This document shows, piece by piece, positions 1-5,258 of a stretch of DNA of 6,802 nt. Where the stretch lies: contig NZ_JAJEPR010000069.1 of the NCBI RefSeq assembly GCF_020686945.1, positions 1 through 6,802 on the forward strand, given 5' to 3'. Under the pieces are notes generated by a model. The model had not been told where the DNA came from. It saw only the letters and a program-made list of their open reading frames with translations, and searched no databases. The position numbers and the translations under genes are program-made. This stretch comes from Limivivens faecihominis. GTDB lineage: Bacteria; Bacillota; Clostridia; Lachnospirales; Lachnospiraceae. Numbering within the stretch: position 1 is the first letter of the stretch; each line of letters opens with the position of its first letter.

Positions 1-4
1 ACCA

Positions 5-20
5 TGTGCAGATATGCACA
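5..20. repeat. Perfect short inverted repeat near the left edge
   Basis: TGTGCA and TGCACA form a perfect 6-bp inverted repeat around a 4-base GATA loop. It lies about 50 bases beyond the stop of the 466-aa gene, outside any coding region I can support. It has no T-tract on either strand, so it is not a standard terminator by itself. It may be a second hairpin of a tandem 3' end structure or the edge of a feature outside the window. Confidence 0.3.
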
Positions 21-34
21 GTTTTCGCTTTCAT

Positions 35-55
35 CTCGGCAATTAAATTACCGAG
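35..55 (-). terminator. Hairpin downstream of the 466-aa gene, possible terminator without T-tract
   Basis: On the minus strand CTCGGTAATT and AATTGCCGAG face each other across a single T. They give up to 10 complementary positions with one G-U wobble, of which about 8 can really pair once a loop is allowed. The hairpin begins 17 bases after the TAG stop at 73-75, the usual place for a 3' end structure. The following bases (ATGAAAGCG) have no run of T, so intrinsic termination would be weak; an mRNA-stabilising hairpin is an equal reading. Confidence 0.35.
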
Positions 56-72
56 GATTCCCGCTTATTTTC

Positions 73-1473
73 CTAAAGCATTTTCCGAATGATCTCGGAG
101 GCCAGATTATTTCCGGCCCTGGCATCGCTGCAGCTTTTGGCCATAACGATAGTATAGCGGGGATCCTGAAAATAAGTAAGCTTATAATGTTTCCCCTCGG
201 AAACCACAGAGAAACCCAATTCCTCAAGATCGTGTTTCAAGGATGCGGACAGGTTGGAGTAACCTTTTAAAAGCCTTTTGATTCGGCTTTTTCGGTTCTC
301 CTGCCGGCCCGCTTTTTTATTTTCTTCCAGAATATTCTTAAGAATCTCCTGGCTTCTAGTATCCGGCTCCTGTCTTTCCAGACAGTCTTCGAGCAGCTCC
401 AGAAGGATGCCGCGGACCTCTCCCTCATAAAATTCTCTCATACTCCCTTTATAAAGGAGAGGAACCGCCTGCCTCTCTTCCATTTTCGCATGGAGCCCCT
501 GATTTTCCAGGCTCAGCGCCGTCACGCGATTCGTCAGTGTCTCGATGCGCTCTTCCTGGCTTTTCAGCTGCGCCTCAAAGATTTCGTAAAGATCCTGATT
601 TTCTTCCTGTATTTTCCTGTGATTGTTTAAAAGAACCGAATGGTTCAGACGAAGACGTTCCATCCGGATGTCTTCCCAGAGATACAAAGGCCCGCGCGTC
701 TGCTGGTTTTCGTATCGATAGATCATATTGACGATTTTCTGAGATAAAATTTCTTCTGTATAGGGTTCAAAATGAATCTTTTTATTTTCCGCGGAGGCTG
801 AAGGATAATAGATACCAATGGCTCCATGATGGGGATTTTCCCCGTCGCAGCTTTTCCGCAAAAGTGCTCCAAGCTTCGGATCTGCCTCTTTCAGTACATA
901 AGCCGTCCCCTGAAGCAGTTTGGAAAGCCGTTTTACATGCAGCGGATAAGTGCCATCCCACTTTTTTGTCACATAAACCACCGGCAGCTGAAAATGCTCT
1001 TTTCCAAGGAGCACTGCTTCCGCCAGTTCTTTTTCCCTGATTCCAAGTGCCACAGGCTCTCCTGTGACCGGCAGCCGGCCATCCATTCCAGCATACCCCT
1101 TCCGTATCACCATTCTGATAAAATATGGTGGAGAAAAATGATAAAAAAAGGAACTTGTCCGCTCTGTAGTCTCCTGATCCAGCCTGACCGAAAGACGTTT
1201 TTCCTCCAGATTCAGGATCAGATCAGTCGTCCAGATCATTCCATAAATGTCTTCTTTCTGAAATCTTGCCGCGATTATCCGTTTTTCCGGAAGTTCTTCC
1301 AGCGCCAGCATTCGGCTTTCATCCCGCCAGCACAAAGAGTAACTCTCTCCATCCCAGTTCACTCCCTTCATCCTGTCGCACGGACTTCCCTGATTCCACT
1401 CCAGGACCAGCCGCACAAATTCTTTCTTTGAAAATGACTCCTTTACCGGAATCATTGCAGAGTAAATCTGCAT
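73..1473 (-). CDS. Conserved-type hypothetical protein, 466 aa, with coiled coil and HicA-like C-terminal module
   Basis: I do not recognise a named family for the whole protein. Residues about 1-260 look like a mixed alpha/beta globular region, with the pattern LPVVYVTKKWDG at 163-174 and GAIGIYYP at 217-224. Residues about 270-335 are charged and heptad-like (ENQDLYEIFEAQLKSQEERI at 291-310), a likely coiled coil. Residues about 340-400 are helical and end in a basic stretch (KAGRQENRKSRIKRLLKG). Residues about 405-466 (LEELGFSVVSEGKHYKL, then SDARAGNN) resemble HicA/dsRBD-like small folds with the GKHYK element; this is recognition by eye. There is no signal peptide or membrane segment, so it should be cytoplasmic. 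The start at 1473 is chosen because AAAGGGGG lies 7 bases upstream, whereas the upstream in-frame ATGs (1557, 1632) lack a Shine-Dalgarno sequence. It is monocistronic in the window. A role in nucleic-acid binding or phage defence is possible but unproven. Confidence 0.85.
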   Translation of the reverse strand: MQIYSAMIPVKESFSKKEFVRLVLEWNQGSPCDRMKGVNWDGESYSLCWRDESRMLALEELPEKRIIAARFQKEDIYGMIWTTDLILNLEEKRLSVRLDQETTERTSSFFYHFSPPYFIRMVIRKGYAGMDGRLPVTGEPVALGIREKELAEAVLLGKEHFQLPVVYVTKKWDGTYPLHVKRLSKLLQGTAYVLKEADPKLGALLRKSCDGENPHHGAIGIYYPSASAENKKIHFEPYTEEILSQKIVNMIYRYENQQTRGPLYLWEDIRMERLRLNHSVLLNNHRKIQEENQDLYEIFEAQLKSQEERIETLTNRVTALSLENQGLHAKMEERQAVPLLYKGSMREFYEGEVRGILLELLEDCLERQEPDTRSQEILKNILEENKKAGRQENRKSRIKRLLKGYSNLSASLKHDLEELGFSVVSEGKHYKLTYFQDPRYTIVMAKSCSDARAGNNLASEIIRKML

Positions 1474-1517
1474 AGAACGGCCCCCTTTTTCTCTTTTTCT
1501 GCTAAAGATACCTGCAT
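1452..1517 (-). CDS. Possible 21-codon upstream frame overlapping the start of the 466-aa gene
   Basis: An ATG at 1517-1515 has its own strong Shine-Dalgarno sequence (AGGAGGG, 7 bases upstream). It opens a 21-codon frame beginning MQVSLAEKEKKGAVL and ending in TGA at 1454-1452. The stop overlaps the second Met codon (residue 7) of the 466-aa gene as ATGA. It could be a leader peptide that couples translation, with residue 7 as an alternative start. It may equally be chance: no homology is known to me and the peptide is very short. Confidence 0.2.
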   Translation of the reverse strand: MQVSLAEKEKKGAVLCRFTLQ

Positions 1518-1680
1518 AGAAATACCCTCCTGTCAAAATCCTGTTCGCTTTTTCCATTGCTGTGTGTGGTATTGTTTGAATAATAGTGATAAATAAAGAC
1601 AAACTTTGAAATGATATAGAATTGCTTTTCAAAAGACACTTTCATATTAACATGTATCGTTCTGTTTTGCAAGTGGTTTT
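1474..1680 (-). promoter_or_regulatory. Upstream leader/promoter region of the 466-aa gene
   Basis: No stand-alone gene is visible here beyond the short upstream frame. The region is AT-rich and must hold the promoter. Candidate elements on the minus strand are weak: TTGCAA followed after 17 bases by TAATAT (about 1642-1670), and a TATTAT hexamer near 1585 without a good -35 partner. A TTGACA at about 1530-1535 lacks a good -10. I cannot choose between them. Confidence 0.3.
1481..1488 (-). promoter_or_regulatory. Ribosome binding site fixing the start of the 466-aa gene
   Basis: AAAGGGGG on the minus strand lies 7 bases before the ATG at 1473-1471. It decides the start against a much longer in-frame extension (53 more residues) whose Met codons have no such signal. 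Confidence 0.6.
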
Positions 1681-1714
1681 TTCATAAAAAGAAGAACCCT
1701 TCTTTTTTTATGAA
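1681..1714 (-). terminator. A/T-rich hairpin at the end of the Rpn pseudogene, probable (bidirectional) terminator
   Basis: TTCATAAAAAGAAG (1681-1694) and CTTCTTTTTTTATGAA (1699-1714) are inverted copies across the loop AACC, differing only by two bases in the A/T run. Read on the minus strand this gives an A-tract, GAAG-GGTT-CTTC, then a T-run, the layout of an intrinsic terminator. It sits on the last codons of the decayed Rpn frame and separates it from the 466-aa gene downstream on the same strand. The plus strand has a T-run as well, so it could act both ways. Confidence 0.5.
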
Positions 1715-2415
1715 GAGCTCTTCCTCGCTGATCTCTGCCACTTCCATGATCTTCTCATCCGAAAGAATCCCCTACCGCAGAAGCACTTTTACCATTCTGT
1801 TTCTTTCTTCCTCTTTGCCATCTTCGCGATCCCATTTTCTCTGCTGTTCTTCGTCATATTCGTAAAGACACATCTTTTTCACCTCCGATTTATTTCCAGC
1901 AGAAAATCTCTGAGGACATTTTCCCGAATGCATTCCTCCACGGTCCGCTCAATAGCATCGTCCAGCGGCTGTCCTTCAGAGTATCTGCGTGCTTTGTCCA
2001 CAAAGATCATGTATTCCCGCATCGTGCGGCTTTTCTTATAAATTTCCTCACTATTTCCAAGATTGATATCCCGGACCTTTACACGCAATTCCAGGTTTGG
2101 AGCTTTTGTCTTCTTTGTATAGGCTTCCGAAAGAAGAAGATCCTTTTCTTCTACCTTCTCTTTCCCATTATAAAAGACAACAAAGATCGGCGCAGGAACT
2201 TTGATCTGTCTGGAACCATACAAATTCTGAGATCTGACCATTTTGGAATAACTGTCACTGACATAAAAAAGACAACGTAAAGGCATATTTCCATTCTTAC
2301 TGGACTGCTGTTCATAAAGAAACAGCTCATCATGGAACACATAAGCCAGATCATTTCTCATGGCCAGATAAACAACATTTTCCAATGTCACAATCTCCAG
2401 TTCCTCTGCATTTTC
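1682..2415 (-). pseudogene. Rpn family recombination-promoting nuclease/putative transposase, decayed
   Basis: The longest open piece (2391-1879) reads as the core of the Rpn/PDDEXK-type family common in Lachnospiraceae. It has TLENVVYLAMRND, the catalytic-type pattern D(14)...E(27)-x-Q(29) in LYEQQSS, NMPLR, and VFYNGKE. Family members cleave DNA and are thought to promote recombination. The gene is broken in three places. First, homology starts near 2415 (ENAEELEI) and an in-frame TAA at 2421-2419 precedes it, so the N-terminus is missing. Second, one A appears lost from the A-run at 1893-1895: the open frame ends LLEINRR-TGA, while the next frame continues as NKSEVKKMCLYEYDEE, the expected family C-terminal sequence. 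Third, that continuation has a TAG at 1774-1772 after MVKVLLR and then goes on as GILSDEKIMEVAEISEEEL to a TGA at 1684-1682. The family call rests on remembered motifs. Confidence 0.85.
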
Positions 2416-2460
2416 TCTTTAGAAACTCCCTTTTATTCAGTTTTCAGTATCGCATTGGGA

Positions 2461-2534
2461 ATTTCTAAGGCTGCGAACGCAGCAAAACACAGAAACGGCT
2501 TCAGCCGTAAAAGAATATTAGAAATAAAATTCTT
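2461..2534. repeat. Compact cluster of inverted repeats, REP/MITE-like
   Basis: Two tight palindromes lie side by side: GCTGCGAACGCAGC (2470-2483) and ACGGCTTCAGCCGT (2495-2508). They are framed by an outer perfect 8-bp pair, ATTTCTAA (2461-2468) and TTAGAAAT (2518-2525). A further pair, AAGAAT (2511-2516) and ATTCTT (2529-2534), overlaps the outer arm. Together this could fold as a closed multi-branch structure. The GC-rich hairpins in AT-rich DNA suggest a small interspersed element lying between the promoter and the truncated 5' end of the Rpn pseudogene. Copy number elsewhere is unknown. Confidence 0.5.
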
Positions 2535-2540
2535 ATTTGT

Positions 2541-2569
2541 ATGATAGCATAATTTTTTTGTTTTGTCAT
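2541..2569 (-). promoter_or_regulatory. Sigma-A-like promoter upstream of the Rpn pseudogene
   Basis: On the minus strand ATGACA (2569-2564, 5 of 6 to TTGACA), a 17-base spacer and TATCAT (2546-2541, 5 of 6 to TATAAT) form a good vegetative promoter. Transcription would start near 2534 and run through the inverted-repeat cluster into the Rpn remnant about 120 bases further on. It was probably the original Rpn promoter. The stretch 2570-2644 beyond it is extremely AT-rich, with only a weak hairpin (GCATA/TATGC, 2602-2621) and a 9-base direct repeat GCATAATTT (2547-2555, 2629-2637); no gene is seen. Confidence 0.55.
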
Positions 2570-2649
2570 CTGTTTTATGTATTTTTAATAAATATAATTT
2601 TGCATATATATTTTTTTATGCTGTGTATGCATAATTTAAAACTTTTCTT

Positions 2650-2693
2650 AAAAAAGACAGGAACCCTTTCATTCTTTAAAGAGTCCCTGCTTT
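2650..2693 (-). terminator. Intrinsic terminator after the GH172 gene
   Basis: On the minus strand CAGGGACTCTTT (2689-2678) pairs over 12 positions, with two G-U wobbles, with AAAGGGTTCCTG (2669-2658), leaving an 8-base loop. The strand then continues TCTTTTTT (2657-2650). The hairpin begins about 24 bases after the TAA at 2715-2713. This is a textbook rho-independent terminator and marks the end of the sugar operon. Confidence 0.85.
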
Positions 2694-2712
2694 TCATTAC
2701 TGCTATTTGATT

Positions 2713-3816
2713 TTATCTCGGCCAGCGCTCTTCTCTGGGCAGAAGCTTCGGGAAGGGCTGGTGGGGTTCGGACTGATACCAGTAGGCTACACTGGAGACG
2801 TCGTCCTGGCGTTCAAAGAGGCCTTTGTGGCAGACGCCGATCTGCTGGATGGTCACGCGGATATCTTCATCAAAAAGGATCGGGTCCATGATGTGCCAGC
2901 GATAAAAACCACGTTCCGTTGGCATATCGTTCATGTGATAAGGATTGTAGACCGTGTCATCCTCTCTGGAATAATAGGGATATCCCATAAAAGGCGTACA
3001 GTAGGTCTGTTCTCTGGCTACGCCGTTTTCCGTTTTCGTAAAGCTCCAGGCGCCGCCAAAATAATCCTCTGTTCCCGTACCGCAGATAGTCGGATATTCC
3101 TCATCACCATCCAGGTAAACCTTCAGCTCTCCCTCTCCCCACCAATAACGTTCCAGGGTTGTGAGGGCAAGATAGGTGCCAACGTAATGTCCTTTTCCTT
3201 TTACGCCGTCCAGGATCGTATAGTCCTTCTTAAGCTCCGTCAGGCGCTCCCGTCTCCACTGTGCATGGAAGTAGGCCACATCCTCGGGAATCTCGTCGTA
3301 GAGCGTATAATCGACCTGGTAGAAAAATGCCGGTATCTCCGCTTCATGCTGATTCTCCAGCGTAATGCGGGCTTTTTTCCGGAAAGGCATCTGAAAATAA
3401 CTGTTGAAGCCTCTGGAAGGATTTACCACAATCGGGAGAGAATTTACCATACAGCCCCTTGCAAAACCACAGCAGAAAAAATCTCCCAGCGGGCTTTCCA
3501 CGGACGGCTCCTCTTCATCGTCCCAATAAATCCGCAGAACCAGGTCGCGCAGCACATAATAATCCTTTTCCGTACGGTCTGTAACCGTCATCCAGATATG
3601 CTGAATGACACCCGGCCCTTCCATCTCCGCCAGCACTCTCGTCTCTCCCGGCGCGATCTTCTCCATACAGGGAGAACCTTTTCTGCCAGGGCCAAGGCTT
3701 CCTGCTGCCATTCCGCCCTTTCCTTTTTCTCCCCTCGGATTTTCCTGATTGATACAGCGGCTTTTTCCTTTTTTCTGAAACATAAGTGAATCCAGGCTGT
3801 TGGTAAACTGAACCAT
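2713..3816 (-). CDS. GH172 (DUF2961) family glycoside hydrolase
   Basis: The 367-aa protein matches the GH172/DUF2961 pattern. An N-terminal GEKGKGGMA segment (29-37) is followed by EGPGVIQHIWMT (66-77), GFNSYFQMPF (136-145), YLALTTLERYWWGEGELKVY near 215-234, and the diagnostic GTGTEDYFGG (246-255). Characterised members act on alpha-D-fructofuranosides (difructose anhydride I) or D-arabinofuranosides using two glutamates. E250 in GTGTEDYF is the obvious candidate for one; the partner is probably among the nearby acids up to about residue 270, which I cannot fix by eye. There is no signal peptide, so the enzyme should act in the cytoplasm on an imported sugar. The start at 3816 has an excellent ribosome site (AGGGGGAG, about 6 bases upstream). 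It lies 21 bases after the sugar-binding protein gene and is last in the operon, before a strong terminator. The exact substrate cannot be read from sequence. Confidence 0.93.
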   Translation of the reverse strand: MVQFTNSLDSLMFQKKGKSRCINQENPRGEKGKGGMAAGSLGPGRKGSPCMEKIAPGETRVLAEMEGPGVIQHIWMTVTDRTEKDYYVLRDLVLRIYWDDEEEPSVESPLGDFFCCGFARGCMVNSLPIVVNPSRGFNSYFQMPFRKKARITLENQHEAEIPAFFYQVDYTLYDEIPEDVAYFHAQWRRERLTELKKDYTILDGVKGKGHYVGTYLALTTLERYWWGEGELKVYLDGDEEYPTICGTGTEDYFGGAWSFTKTENGVAREQTYCTPFMGYPYYSREDDTVYNPYHMNDMPTERGFYRWHIMDPILFDEDIRVTIQQIGVCHKGLFERQDDVSSVAYWYQSEPHQPFPKLLPREERWPR

Positions 3817-3837
3817 CTTTTTCTCCCCCTGTAAATA

Positions 3838-5136
3838 TTATTTCTGATTCTGCCAGTAGGTCTGAATCGCATCTGCGGCAGCGTCGCGGTCCATCACATT
3901 GGTCAGATACTGCTGCATAACAGCTCCATTCTCAGACCAGAAATCAGACGGAAGCAGGCGGCTGAAAGCATAGGTACTGGATACTGCTCCATCTGCAATA
4001 TAGCTCTGAGTGGAGGATACCAGCGGATTATCATAAGAGACGTCTACTTTGCTGAAGGGCAGGGCCATATCCAGAAGATCTGACATTTCCTGGGCTTTTT
4101 CCACACAGAAAAATTCTACCAGTTTTTTACCTGCTGCCTGCTCTTCCTCGGAATTCTGGCTGGCATCGATGCAGTAACCCTTAGAGCAGAAAACACCAAG
4201 CTCTGTATTGACAGCATCCTCCTCATTTCCGGTCAGCGGGCAAGGCATCAGACCGAACTCGTCGTCTGCAGAAGCAGAATCTTTGATGTAATTCCAGGCC
4301 CAGTCACCCATAAACCACATGGCAACGTCGCCTTTTGCGATGGCCTGGCCGTCAATATCCGTATTTCCGACCAGCGGATCATTGGAGTTATAATTGTATT
4401 TTGCGATGATATCAAAGGTATCCATCACACTGTTCCAGGCAGCATTGCTCTTCAGCTCCGCAGAACCGTCCTTTAGGCTGTTGATAAAGTTCTGCTGCGC
4501 CTCCGTATCTCCCTGAATACCGGAAAATACCTGGCTGAGGTAATGAGATCCCAGAGACCAGTCCACACCGGTAAACATGATCGGTGACACGCCGCCCGCC
4601 TGGATCTTCTCGCAGAGGGCCTCCAGATCTGTATTGCTCTTGATGGATGACGGATCAAAAGGCTCTCCGGTGGCTTTCTCGATCACAGTCTTGTTATAAA
4701 CGATACCCATGGCTGTCACACAGTTCGGCACTGCATAGAGCTTGCCGTCCTCTCCCTTAAATACATCCAGATAAGACTCATCTACCTGATCGGTGATCCA
4801 GGAATCTTCATCCAGATCATAGGCTGCCATATTTTCGATATTTTCCTGAATATCGATGGGGTCCATAATGGAAACGGTAGGAGCCTCTCCGCTTGCGTAA
4901 AGAGTCATCCATTTCTGTTTCTCACTGCTGTCATAAGCAATATAATTTACCTTGATATCCGGATTTTCCTCCATAAATTCCTCGCACAGCTGCTCAAACT
5001 GAGAATCCTTATTGGGCAGAGTAGTGTAAAGAGAAATCGTTACCTGGCTGTCGGAATCTGCGGATACGGTCAGTCCAGATACCAGAGAACCGGCCATTGC
5101 AGCTGTCATTAACGCACAAATCAGTTTCTTTTTCAT
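3838..5136 (-). CDS. Sugar ABC transporter substrate-binding protein (family 1), apparently not a lipoprotein
   Basis: The 432-aa protein is a family 1 extracellular solute-binding protein of the kind that feeds oligosaccharides to MalFG-type permeases. A signal peptide (KKK, then a hydrophobic stretch to residue 24, likely cleavage after VSA 24-26) leads into TISLYTTLP (33-41), FMEENPDIKVNYIAYDS (54-70), LYAVPNCVTAMGIVYNK (133-149), and DVAMWFMGDWAWNYIKD (270-286), the late GD.AM...G.W motif of this family. Gram-positive members usually carry a lipobox with a Cys just after the signal; none is present here, and the only Cys nearby (residue 7) is in a wrong context. The start at 5136 has AAGGAGG 9 bases upstream. 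The gene is followed at 21 bases by the GH172 gene, but no permease genes are near. A long inverted repeat covers its ribosome binding site, suggesting translational control. Function is confident as a class; the ligand is inferred only from its GH172 neighbour. Confidence 0.93.
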   Translation of the reverse strand: MKKKLICALMTAAMAGSLVSGLTVSADSDSQVTISLYTTLPNKDSQFEQLCEEFMEENPDIKVNYIAYDSSEKQKWMTLYASGEAPTVSIMDPIDIQENIENMAAYDLDEDSWITDQVDESYLDVFKGEDGKLYAVPNCVTAMGIVYNKTVIEKATGEPFDPSSIKSNTDLEALCEKIQAGGVSPIMFTGVDWSLGSHYLSQVFSGIQGDTEAQQNFINSLKDGSAELKSNAAWNSVMDTFDIIAKYNYNSNDPLVGNTDIDGQAIAKGDVAMWFMGDWAWNYIKDSASADDEFGLMPCPLTGNEEDAVNTELGVFCSKGYCIDASQNSEEEQAAGKKLVEFFCVEKAQEMSDLLDMALPFSKVDVSYDNPLVSSTQSYIADGAVSSTYAFSRLLPSDFWSENGAVMQQYLTNVMDRDAAADAIQTYWQNQK

Positions 5137-5192
5137 GTTGAATAACCTCCTTGAAAATATCTTTTGCTGAAATACAGACTAAATGGTTGCAT
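5133..5192 (-). CDS. Possible 19-codon leader peptide overlapping the start of the sugar-binding protein gene
   Basis: An ATG at 5192-5190 directly follows the 5' arm of the inverted repeat. It opens a frame reading MQPFSLYFSKRYFQGGYST and closing with TGA at 5135-5133. The stop overlaps the sugar-binding protein ATG as ATGA, the classic arrangement for coupled translation. Six of the 19 residues are aromatic. It has no Shine-Dalgarno sequence, but if transcription starts near 5201 it would be almost leaderless. Chance is a real alternative for so short a frame. Confidence 0.25.
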   Translation of the reverse strand: MQPFSLYFSKRYFQGGYST

Positions 5193-5205
5193 GAGGTTAT
5201 TCAAC
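5137..5205 (-). promoter_or_regulatory. 13-bp perfect inverted repeat sequestering the Shine-Dalgarno of the sugar-binding protein gene
   Basis: On the minus (mRNA) strand GTTGAATAACCTC (5205-5193) is the exact reverse complement of GAGGTTATTCAAC (5149-5137), which directly precedes the ATG at 5136. The core of the ribosome site GGAGG (5150-5146) lies in the 3' arm except for its first G. The 43-base loop carries a short open frame. Folding would hide the ribosome site. The same repeat in DNA could also be two half-sites for a regulator. Confidence 0.6.
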
Positions 5206-5207
5206 TG

Positions 5208-5236
5208 GTTATCTTCAAAACCAGATTTTTTGACAA
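5208..5236 (-). promoter_or_regulatory. Candidate promoter of the sugar-binding protein / GH172 operon
   Basis: On the minus strand TTGTCA (5236-5231, 5 of 6 to TTGACA) is followed after 17 bases by GATAAC (5213-5208, 4 of 6 to TATAAT). Transcription would start near 5201, inside the 5' arm of the inverted repeat. The -35 box lies in the 15-bp palindrome TTTTTTGACAAAAAA (5226-5240), a possible operator. The -10 is imperfect, as expected for a regulated promoter. Confidence 0.4.
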
Positions 5237-5258
5237 AAAAGAAGGCCCGTTTTTGTCA
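5231..5258 (-). terminator. Hairpin starting at the stop codon of the LacI-family gene, probable terminator
   Basis: TGACAAAAA (minus strand 5258-5250) and TTTTTGTCA (5239-5231) are perfect 9-bp inverted copies around CGGGCCTTCT, and a further run of A follows. The TGA of the 5' arm is the stop codon of the regulator gene. The structure is AT-rich with a T-run in its 3' half, so it may terminate regulator transcripts partially. It overlaps the candidate -35 region of the downstream operon. Confidence 0.45.

Noticed and set aside
826..1431. Plus-strand open frame of about 200 codons
   Set aside because: It is the antisense of the 466-aa gene, with Cys/His/Phe-rich composition typical of a shadow frame.
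1474..1632. N-terminal extension of the 466-aa protein by 53 residues
   Set aside because: The upstream ATGs lack ribosome sites while the ATG at 1473 has AAAGGGGG at 7 bases; the extension looks non-coding.
1712..1723. 12-bp perfect palindrome GAAGAGCTCTTC
   Set aside because: It lies in the decayed coding sequence as acidic codons (EEEL) and is probably a by-product of codon content.
2461..2534. CRISPR-like or tRNA-like structure
   Set aside because: The hairpins are not repeated at regular spacing, and no acceptor stem/CCA or T-loop pattern is present.
2602..2621. GCATA/TATGC hairpin in AT-rich DNA
   Set aside because: Only 5 bp of AT-rich stem; expected by chance in such composition.
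2707..3789. Long plus-strand open frame of 360 codons opposite the GH172 gene
   Set aside because: It is the antisense of a clear GH172 gene, its residues show no family features, and it has no upstream ribosome site.
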